Assembly: GCA_031382215.1 (NCBI GenBank) | Contig: JANMYQ010000262.1 | Coordinates: 1 to 64,000, forward strand | Length of the DNA: 64,000 nucleotides | Direction: 5' to 3' | Origin: LGRD01 sp031382215 | GTDB lineage: Bacteria > Pseudomonadota > Gammaproteobacteria > Burkholderiales > Burkholderiaceae_C | Shown here: piece after piece, positions 17,683 to 24,436 of the stretch | Layout of the letters: every line of letters begins with the position of its first letter | Numbering within the stretch: the first letter of the stretch is position 1 | Notes under the pieces: model-generated | Seen by the model: only the letters and a program-made list of their open reading frames with translations | What the model was told of the DNA's origin: nothing | Databases searched by the model: none | Position numbers and translations under genes: made by a program

Positions 17683-18597
17683 TCAGCGGGCCTTGAGTCG
17701 ATTCAGGTACTTGACGTACACGTTGGTGATGGCCAGCACGGCCAGCAGCACGATGTACGCCAGCGCGCAGGAGCGTCCCGTCTGCCATTCCTGGAAGGCC
17801 ATCTTGTAGAGCTTGATGGCCACCAGTTCGGTCTCGTCCATGCTCGCCATCACGAACGCGATGTCGAAGGTCTTGAACGCCTCCATGGTGCGGAAGATGA
17901 TGGCGATCAGCAGCAGCGGCGCCACCAGCGGCAACGTGATGCGGCGGAACACGAACCAGCGTGACGCGCGGTCGATGGCTGCTGCCTCATACAGCGACGG
18001 CGGAATGGCCGACAGACCTGCCAGCGACAGCAGCATCACGAACGGTGCCCACATCCAGATGTCGGTGATGGCGATGGCCAGCAAGGCCACGTCGGGGTCC
18101 GACAGCCACACCTTGCCTTCGGTGAAGAACACGTAGTTGACGATGCCCCACGACGGGTTGTAGAGCAGTTGCCAGAACAGCCCGACGACCGCCATGCACA
18201 TCATCATCGGCAGCATCAGCAGCGTGGTCAGCACGCCCTTGCCGGGAATGGGGCGGTTCAGCAGCAGCGCTGCGCCGAAGCCCACCACCACCTGGCCCAC
18301 CACCGAAATGATCACGTACTTGGCCGTGAGCGTGAAGTTGGCCCAGACGTTTTCGTCTTCGAGCAATTCGCGGTAGTTCTGCAAGCCGACGAACTTGACC
18401 GGATCGTTCATCGACGCGCGATAGTCGGTGAACGAATAGCCCAGCGAATACAGCAACGGGAAGATGTTGAAGACGATCAGGAAGACGATCGTCGGGATGA
18501 TGAACCAGTTGCGGATCGCAAGATCACTCATGCCGCGCCCAGCACCGGTGGGCGCCGGTGCACTCGCGGCACGGCCGGTCAATGCAGGTTGGGACAT
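17683..18597 (-). CDS. Carbohydrate ABC transporter permease (MalF/UgpA-like)
   Basis: 304 residues with six membrane helices after an N-terminal polar Ala/Pro/Gly segment. The EAA loop reads LYEAAAIDRASRWFVFRRITLP. It forms the inner-membrane channel with the next permease. The 103 bases between the two permease genes hold no gene but contain a GC-rich run (CGCCCCCTCGTGGGGCAGCG, about 17614-17633) that looks like an intergenic repeat type seen in Burkholderiales genomes, judged from memory only. Confidence 0.9.
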   Translation of the reverse strand: MSQPALTGRAASAPAPTGAGRGMSDLAIRNWFIIPTIVFLIVFNIFPLLYSLGYSFTDYRASMNDPVKFVGLQNYRELLEDENVWANFTLTAKYVIISVVGQVVVGFGAALLLNRPIPGKGVLTTLLMLPMMMCMAVVGLFWQLLYNPSWGIVNYVFFTEGKVWLSDPDVALLAIAITDIWMWAPFVMLLSLAGLSAIPPSLYEAAAIDRASRWFVFRRITLPLVAPLLLIAIIFRTMEAFKTFDIAFVMASMDETELVAIKLYKMAFQEWQTGRSCALAYIVLLAVLAITNVYVKYLNRLKAR

Positions 18598-18628
18598 GGG
18601 GTCGCTAAACAGATGAACGGCTTGAGGA

Positions 18629-18658
18629 AAAAGCGGGCGGGGGCCGGCGCCCCCCCCT
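18629..18658 (-). terminator. GC hairpin with T-run between binding-protein and permease genes
   Basis: On the minus strand the sequence folds as GGGGGC-GCCG-GCCCCC and is followed, after GCCCGC, by five T residues. It lies in the 78-base gap after the binding-protein stop. Such elements usually reduce read-through so that the binding protein is made in excess. Confidence 0.6.
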
Positions 18659-18675
18659 CCGCGTACAGCGACGGA

Positions 18676-19986
18676 CTACTTGGTTCGCCCGTACTTCTTG
18701 AACGTGGCTTCCCAGTCCTTGGCCAGGCCGTTGGCCGCCTCTTCGGCTGTGCCCTTGCCGCCGACGACGAAGGGGTGGAAGCGCTTGTTGGCCGCCGTCA
18801 GCAACTCCGCATATTCAGGCACCGCCCAGAAGTCCTTCACCATGAACATCGATTGGTAGAAGGCTTCGTTGTACGGCGTGGCCTTGCGGAATGCGTCGGA
18901 CTTCAGGATCGCCGCGTTGCAGGTGTAGCCGCCCAGGTCGGCCCACTTCTTCTGCACGTCCTCGCGGATGAACCACTCGAGGAACTTCATCGACTCGGCC
19001 TGGTTCTTCGAGTACGACACCACCGAAATGCCCTGCCCGCCGAGCGCCGCGAACTGTTTGCCGCTCGGGCCCTTGGGGCTGGCGAAGTAGCCGGTCACCT
19101 TGGCGTACTTGTTGGTGGTCGGGTTGGCCAGCGCCGGGAAGAAGGCAAAGAAGTTCATGCTGATCGCCACCAGGCCTTCGGTGATGCCCTGGTTGCCTTC
19201 CTGGAAGAAGGTCTTGCCCCAGTCCGGCGGCGTGAAGCCGTACAGCCGCTTGTAGAACTTGAGCGCTTCGATGTTCTCCTTGGAGTTGACGATTCCGCTC
19301 ACCTTGTGGGTAGCGTAGTCGCCCAGATCACCGCCGTAGCTGAACATCACGTTCTCGATGCCCATGACCAGCGCGTCGTAGCTGTTGTCGGTGTAGATCT
19401 AGATGCCGTAGCGCTACTCCTTCGGCCGATGGAAGAACTCGGCGATGTCGCCCAGCTCCTTCCAGGTCTTGGGCACGTCGAGTTCGTAGCCGTACTTGGC
19501 CTTGAAGGCGGCCTTCTCTTTCGGGTCTTCGAACCAGTCCTTGCGGTAGGAGAAGCCGGTGGCGTCGCCTTCGAGCGGGATCGCCCAGAACTTGCCGCTC
19601 TTGCCAGGGTACTCGGCGTAGCCTGCCACCGTGGCAGGCGCCATGACTTCGGCGACCTTGTGCTTCTTGAAGAACTCCGTCAGCTCCACATAGTGCCCGC
19701 CGGTGGAGCCGGCACCGAGCCACTGCGAGTCCCCGACCACCATGTCGTACGCCGAACCCTTGGCGGTGAATTCCTTGAACGCCTTGTTCTGGAAGTCGGG
19801 CCAGGGCGTGGTTTCGACCACCACCTTGGTGCCGGTCTGCTTCTCGTAGTCCTTGACCAACTCCTGCAGGTAGTTGGCCGGGTCCCACTGCGCCCACAGG
19901 ATGGTCAGCTTGCCTTGCGCGCCGGCCACTTGGGCAAACACGAGCAACGCTGCCGCTGCGGCGAATCTGGAAAAAGTCTTGAGCAT
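18676..19986 (-). pseudogene. ABC transporter solute-binding protein gene with two in-frame amber codons
   Basis: A family-1 extracellular sugar-binding protein of about 436 codons. It has a signal peptide (MLKTFSRFAAAAALLVFAQV, cleavage near AGA-QG) and an AGGAG site before the ATG. The frame is intact throughout except for TAG at 19414-19416 and TAG at 19399-19401, five codons apart (KE-stop-RYGI-stop-IYTDNSYD). No base is gained or lost and protein-like sequence resumes at once (DALVMGIENVMFSYGGDLGD). It could be a fresh pseudogene, a sequencing or assembly error, or a read-through gene. The remaining transporter genes look intact, which argues for recent loss or error. Translation stopping at the first TAG would leave about 190 residues. 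Confidence 0.85.
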
Positions 19987-20044
19987 TCGTGTCTCCTTGT
20001 CTCCGTCGAAGGGCGTTCGCCCCATGTTGTGTGGTCAAACTCAT

Positions 20045-20057
20045 CTGGTCTGACCAG
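20045..20057. promoter_or_regulatory. FadR-type operator 1 (CTGGTCTGACCAG)
   Basis: Perfect inverted repeat with one central base. It lies just downstream of the leftward -10 box and so covers the likely transcription start of the binding-protein unit. It matches the TGGTC-N-GACCA symmetry of FadR-subfamily sites; the cognate regulator is probably the one at 10721-11524. Confidence 0.75.
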
Positions 20058-20060
20058 TGC

Positions 20061-20089
20061 AGAATAGGCCAAGGGAAAATCGCTGTCAA
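20061..20089 (-). promoter_or_regulatory. Sigma70-type promoter of the leftward catabolic unit
   Basis: On the minus strand TTGACA (20084-20089, perfect -35) is followed after 17 bases by TATTCT (20061-20066, four of six at -10). FadR-like palindromes abut both ends, so repression by occlusion is expected. Confidence 0.75.
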
Positions 20090-20102
20090 CTGGTCAGACC
20101 AG
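20090..20102. promoter_or_regulatory. FadR-type operator 2 (CTGGTCAGACCAG)
   Basis: Second perfect inverted repeat, centred 45 bases from operator 1. It touches the leftward -35 box on one side and lies three bases from a rightward TTGACT on the other, so it could control both divergent units. Confidence 0.75.
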
Positions 20103-20105
20103 AAG

Positions 20106-20134
20106 TTGACTTTGGATTTTTGCGGTCGCATCAT
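20106..20134 (+). promoter_or_regulatory. Candidate rightward promoter for the isomerase/dehydrogenase pair
   Basis: TTGACT at 20106-20111, then 17 bases, then CATCAT (four of six). It is weaker than the leftward promoter. Confidence 0.4.
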
Positions 20135-20217
20135 CGCTGCCGATTCGCCTTCGCGGCGGGCGGGTTTGTCCATCGCCGCGCGAGCCGCGATACGGGTTTC
20201 CACCAAAGGAGCGACAC

Positions 20218-21273
20218 ATGAAGACCATCAAGGGGCCGGCGATCTTTCTGGCCCAGTTCGCGGGCGATGCCGCACCGTTCAACTCGCTGAGCAACATCGC
20301 CAAGTGGGCCGGCGACCTGGGCTACAAGGGCGTGCAGATCCCCAGCTGGGACTCGCGCGTGTTCGACCTGAAGAACGCCGCCACCAGCAAGACCTATTGC
20401 GACGAGGTGAAGGGCACCTTGGCGCAACACGGCCTGCAGATCACCGAACTCTCGACCCACCTGCAGGGCCAGCTCGTGGCGGTGCACCCGGCCTACGACG
20501 CCGGCTTCGACGGTTTTGCGGCGCCCGAGGTGCGCGGCGACCCGGTGGCGCGCCAGAAGTGGGCGGTCGAACAGATGATGCTGGCCGCCAAGGCATCGAG
20601 CAACCTGGGGCTGACGGCGCACGCCACTTTCTCCGGCGCGCTGGCCTGGCCCTACCTGTACTCGTGGCCGCCGCGGCCTGCCGGGCTGATCGAGACCGCG
20701 TTCGACGAACTCGCCAAACGCTGGCGGCCGATCCTCGATGCGTTCGACAACGAAGGCGTGGACGTGTGCTACGAAATTCACCCCGGCGAAGACCTGCACG
20801 ACGGCGTGACCTACGAGATGTTCCTGGAGCGCGTGAACGGCCACAAACGCGCCTGCCTGCTGTACGACCCGAGCCACTTCGTGCTGCAGCAGTTGAACTA
20901 CCTCGACTACATCGATCACTATCACGACCGCATCAAGATCTTCCACGTCAAGGACGCCGAGTTCAACCCGACCGGCAAACAAGGCGTGTACGGCGGCTTC
21001 CAGTCGTGGATCAACCGGGCCGGGCGCTTCCGCTCGCTGGGCGACGGGCAAGTGGACTTCGCGGCGATCTTCTCGAAGATGGCGGCCTACGACTTCCCCG
21101 GCTGGGCAGTGCTCGAATGGGAGTGCTGCATCAAGCACCCGGAAGACGGCGCACGCGAGGGCGCCAAGTTCATCGCCGAGCACATCATCCGCGTGGCCGA
21201 ACGGGCGTTCGACGACTTTGCCGGCGGCGGCGCCGACCAGGCGGCGAACAAGAAGATGCTGGGCATCGGCTGA
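20218..21273 (+). CDS. Sugar phosphate isomerase/epimerase (TIM-barrel)
   Basis: 351 residues. Metal-binding segments VCYEIHPGEDLHDG, LLYDPSHFVLQQ, KIFHVKDAEF and AVLEWECC are those of the AP-endonuclease-2-like sugar isomerase family. It is only distantly similar to the epimerase at 13264. AAGGAG precedes the ATG. It is divergent from the transporter unit and 12 bases ahead of a Gfo/Idh/MocA gene, a pairing common in inositol, keto-sugar and sugar-acid pathways. Reaction is not assigned. Confidence 0.88.
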   Translation: MKTIKGPAIFLAQFAGDAAPFNSLSNIAKWAGDLGYKGVQIPSWDSRVFDLKNAATSKTYCDEVKGTLAQHGLQITELSTHLQGQLVAVHPAYDAGFDGFAAPEVRGDPVARQKWAVEQMMLAAKASSNLGLTAHATFSGALAWPYLYSWPPRPAGLIETAFDELAKRWRPILDAFDNEGVDVCYEIHPGEDLHDGVTYEMFLERVNGHKRACLLYDPSHFVLQQLNYLDYIDHYHDRIKIFHVKDAEFNPTGKQGVYGGFQSWINRAGRFRSLGDGQVDFAAIFSKMAAYDFPGWAVLEWECCIKHPEDGAREGAKFIAEHIIRVAERAFDDFAGGGADQAANKKMLGIG

Positions 21274-21285
21274 AGGAGGACAACC

Positions 21286-22476
21286 ATGACGATTGAAGGA
21301 ACGTCTTCGAGTGGCGCAGCGCCGCGCCGCATTCGGCTGGGCATGGTGGGCGGCGGCCAGGGCGCGTTCATCGGCGCGGTGCACCGCATCGCGGCGCGGC
21401 TGGACGACTGCTACGAGTTGGTGGCCGGTTCGCTGTCGTCGCAGGCCGAACGGGCGGCCGCGAGTGCGGCCGAGGTGCACATCGCCCCGGACCGCAGCTA
21501 CGCCGACTACGCGGCGATGGCCAAGGCCGAAGCGGCACGCAAGGACGGCATCGACGTGGTGGCCATCGTCACGCCCAACCACCTGCACGCACCGATCGCG
21601 CATGCGTTTCTCGACGCCGGCATCGACGTGATCTGCGACAAGCCCGCCACCACCACGCTGGCCGAGGCGCTGGTGCTGGCCGAGAAGGTGAAGAGCACCG
21701 GCCGGCTGTTCGCGCTGACGCACAACTACAGCGGTTACCCGATGGTGCGCCAGGCACGCGAGATGGTGGCCGCCGGAGAGCTGGGCGAGATCCGCCTGGT
21801 GCACGCCGAATACGTGCAGGACTGGCTGACCACCGACCTGGCCGCCACCGGCCAGAAGCAGGCCGTGTGGCGCAGCGACCCGGCGCAAAGCGGGGCCGGC
21901 GGCGCGCTGGGCGACATCGGCACGCATGCCGAGCAACTCGGCCGCTTCATCTCTGGCTTGGAGTTGTCCGCCGTCAGCGCCGACATCCAGAGCTTCGTCG
22001 CCGGCCGCAAGCTCGACGACAACGCCCACGTGATGCTGAGGTACACCAACGGGGCCCGCGGCCTGCTGTGGGCCAGCCAGGTGGCGCCTGGTAACGAGAA
22101 CGCCTTGCGCGTGCGCGTCTACGGCACCAAGGCCGGCATCGATTTCCGCCAGGAGCAGCCGAACCAGTTGTGGCTCACGCCGCTGGGTCAGGCGCCCAAG
22201 CTGATCACGCGCGGCGGCAACGGCGCGGGTGGCAGTGCGGCGGCGGGCCACGCCACGCGCATCCCGGCCGGGCATCCGGAGGGTTACCTCGAAGGCTTTG
22301 CGCAACTCTACCGCGACGTGGCCGAGCAGATCCATGCGCGCTGGGAAAAGCGCGCGCCGAACCCGCTGGCGTGCAGCGTGCCGACGGTGATCGACGGTGC
22401 GCTGGGCATGAAGTTCATCGAGGCGGTGATCGAATCGAGCCGGGGTGATGGGCGGTGGGTCAGTGCGCGGCTTTGA
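21286..22476 (+). CDS. Gfo/Idh/MocA family NAD(P)-dependent oxidoreductase
   Basis: 396 residues. The Rossmann motif LGMVGGGQGAF near residue 18, IVTPNHLHAPIAHAFLDAG and ICDKPATTT (a DKP variant of the EKP catalytic motif) define the family, which oxidises or reduces sugars and cyclitols. GGAGG lies seven bases before the ATG. It is probably co-transcribed with the isomerase; a keto-sugar intermediate shared by the two is plausible. Confidence 0.9.
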   Translation: MTIEGTSSSGAAPRRIRLGMVGGGQGAFIGAVHRIAARLDDCYELVAGSLSSQAERAAASAAEVHIAPDRSYADYAAMAKAEAARKDGIDVVAIVTPNHLHAPIAHAFLDAGIDVICDKPATTTLAEALVLAEKVKSTGRLFALTHNYSGYPMVRQAREMVAAGELGEIRLVHAEYVQDWLTTDLAATGQKQAVWRSDPAQSGAGGALGDIGTHAEQLGRFISGLELSAVSADIQSFVAGRKLDDNAHVMLRYTNGARGLLWASQVAPGNENALRVRVYGTKAGIDFRQEQPNQLWLTPLGQAPKLITRGGNGAGGSAAAGHATRIPAGHPEGYLEGFAQLYRDVAEQIHARWEKRAPNPLACSVPTVIDGALGMKFIEAVIESSRGDGRWVSARL

Positions 22477-22553
22477 ATCGGCGCTGAACCTTTGTCCATC
22501 TGAAGTGCCACGGCGCTTGTCGATACGCTCCTGCGTGTGACCCGTCGCCATTC

Positions 22554-23354
22554 ATGCGTGCGGGCAGGGTCTCCGGCTTTCGGCGGTCGAGCGTGTGGGT
22601 GGCCAACTCTGGGTCATCGACGAGAAGCGCGTTCGCATCCGTGACAGCCAGCATGAGCGCTGAAGAAACGGGTGCAAATGGGTTGAAGAATGCGCCAGAA
22701 CCAGACGGCAAACCACTCGGCGTGGTGTTCGAAACCGCCACACCCTTCAACACGCCGCGCCTGATGGCCGAGCTGGTGACATGGTTCAACGAAGCGCAAT
22801 CGACTTCGGAAGCCAGAACGCGACTGCATCCACTGCTGCTCATCGGCATCTGGGTCGTGGTCTTCCTGGAAATCCACCCCTTTCAGGATGGCAACGGCCG
22901 CCTGAGCCGCGTACTGACAACGTTGTTGTTGCTGCGCGCCGGCTACGCCTACGTGCCCTACAGCTCGCTCGAAAGCGTGGTCGAGCACAGCAAGGAGGGC
23001 TACTACCTGGCGCTGCGGCAGACGCAGGGAACCATCCGCACCGAAGCGCCCGATTGGCAACCCTGGATGCTGTTCTTTCTGCGCGCGCTCGCTGAACAGG
23101 TGCAGCGTCTCAAGCGCAAGGTGGATCGCGAGAAACTGGTGCTGGCTGCGCTGCCCGAGCTGTCACTGCAGATCGTCGAGTTCGCCCGGGAGCACGGGCG
23201 AATCACGATGGGGGACGCGATTCGGCTGACCGGAAGCAATCGCAACACGCTCAAGCAGCATTTCCGCGCGATGGTCGAGCGGGGTCACCTGGGCCAGCAT
23301 GGCGCCGGCCGGGGCGTCTGGTATGAGCTTGCTTCGGCTTCGAGCGCACGCTGA
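22554..23354 (+). CDS. Fic family protein, apparently shortened at the N-terminus
   Basis: The Fic motif IHPFQDGNGRLSR is complete, so an AMP- or nucleotide-transfer active site is present. A C-terminal winged helix (MGDAIRLTGSNRNTLKQHFR) follows. Typical members of this architecture are about 350-380 residues; here only about 230 residues are family-like, starting near LGVVFETATPF. The first 35 codons (from 22554) look unlike Fic, and an alternative ATG is at 22653. The usual N-terminal region, which carries the inhibitory helix in class II Fic proteins, is not seen in any frame upstream. It may be a remnant or a short form. Confidence 0.75.
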   Translation: MRAGRVSGFRRSSVWVANSGSSTRSAFASVTASMSAEETGANGLKNAPEPDGKPLGVVFETATPFNTPRLMAELVTWFNEAQSTSEARTRLHPLLLIGIWVVVFLEIHPFQDGNGRLSRVLTTLLLLRAGYAYVPYSSLESVVEHSKEGYYLALRQTQGTIRTEAPDWQPWMLFFLRALAEQVQRLKRKVDREKLVLAALPELSLQIVEFAREHGRITMGDAIRLTGSNRNTLKQHFRAMVERGHLGQHGAGRGVWYELASASSAR

Positions 23355-23436
23355 ACGCCTGGGGCTGGACGCCGTGCTCCACAATCGCCGCTCGGGGTCA
23401 CCAGGCGACCTCGCCTTTCATCATCCTGGAGTCACT

Positions 23437-24399
23437 ATGACCTCACGCAGAACCTTGCTCACCTCGCTAGCCGTCGCGGCCACCCTTGCACTGCCCATGG
23501 CCACCCAGGCCCAGCAGTTCTTCCGCATCGGCACTGGCGGCACGGCCGGCACTTATTACCCGGTGGGCGGCATGATCGCCAATGCGGTGTCGCAACCCGG
23601 CAAGATCGTCGCCACGGCGCAGGCCAGCAATGGCTCGGTGGCCAACGTCAGCGGCATTGCGGGTGGGGCGATGGAGTCGGGCTTTTCGCAGGCCGACGTG
23701 GCGACGTGGGCGCAAAAGGGCACCGGCCTGTACGAAGGCAAGCCGAACGTGCCGGGGCTGCGGCTGATCGCCAACCTGTATCCCGAGAGCGTGCACGTGG
23801 TGGTGCGCAAGGGCTCGGGCATCAAGACCGTGGCCGACCTGAAGGGCAAGCGCGTGGCGCTGGACGAACCGGGTTCGGGCACGCTCGTGAATGCGCGCGC
23901 GATCCTGGCCGCCTACGGCATCAAGGAGGCCGACATCAAGCCCGAGTACATCAAGCCCAACCAGGCCGGCGACAAGATGAAAGACGGCTCGCTCGACGCC
24001 TTCTTCTTCACCGGCGGCGCGCCGGCCGGTGCGATTGCCGAACTGGCCTCGGCCGGCTCGGGCATCGACATCCTGCCGATCGAAGGCAAGGAGGCCGATG
24101 CGCTGCGTGCGAGCAGTTCGTTCTTCGCGCCCGACCTGATCGCGGCGGAGACCTACAAGGGCGTCGGTGCGGTGAAGACGCTCGCCGTCGGCGCCCAGTG
24201 GGTCACCAGCGACAAGGCGGACGCGGCCACGGTGTACGAGATCACCAAGGCGCTGTTTTCGCCCGCCGCGCAGGCACAGCTGGCTGCCGGCCACGCCAAA
24301 GGCAAGTTCATCACCAAGGAGAACGCGGTTCAGGGCGCCGGCATTCCGTTCCACCCGGGCGCGGAGAAGTTCTACAAGGAAGTGGGCGCGCTGAAGTAA
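23437..24399 (+). CDS. TAXI family TRAP transporter solute-binding protein
   Basis: 320 residues with a signal peptide (TSRRTLLTSLAVAATLALPM, cleavage near TQA-QQ). The opening FFRIGTGGTAGTYYPVGG is the TAXI signature, and LKGKRVALDEPGSGT is also typical. It is periplasmic and delivers substrate (often dicarboxylates or glutamate in this family) to the fused permease encoded next. The ATG at 23437 follows a CTGGAG site; the open frame upstream overlays the Fic gene end. Confidence 0.92.
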   Translation: MTSRRTLLTSLAVAATLALPMATQAQQFFRIGTGGTAGTYYPVGGMIANAVSQPGKIVATAQASNGSVANVSGIAGGAMESGFSQADVATWAQKGTGLYEGKPNVPGLRLIANLYPESVHVVVRKGSGIKTVADLKGKRVALDEPGSGTLVNARAILAAYGIKEADIKPEYIKPNQAGDKMKDGSLDAFFFTGGAPAGAIAELASAGSGIDILPIEGKEADALRASSSFFAPDLIAAETYKGVGAVKTLAVGAQWVTSDKADAATVYEITKALFSPAAQAQLAAGHAKGKFITKENAVQGAGIPFHPGAEKFYKEVGALK

Positions 24400-24402
24400 T
24401 TC

Positions 24403-24429
24403 CTCCCTCGCCCCTTTGGGGAGAGGGAG
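24403..24429. repeat. 27-bp palindromic intergenic repeat, copy 1
   Basis: Arms CTCCCTC and GAGGGAG flank a CCCC-TTT-GGGG core, forming a strong hairpin with one mismatch. The exact reverse complement occurs at 33654-33680. Here it fills the gap between the TRAP binding-protein stop and the permease start, and its right arm supplies the permease ribosome binding site. Confidence 0.9.
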
Positions 24430-24436
24430 TAATGCA

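Noticed and set aside
19399..19416. Pyrrolysine-type recoding of the two TAG codons
   Set aside because: No pyl genes or stem-loop signals are visible here, and such decoding is not expected in this lineage; mutation or error is simpler.
18169..20067. 632-residue plus-strand frame across the binding-protein gene
   Set aside because: Shadow of the permease and binding-protein genes; no family-like segments.
20131..22551. 806-residue minus-strand frame across the isomerase and Gfo/Idh/MocA genes
   Set aside because: Shadow frame; both plus-strand genes are intact with good ribosome sites.
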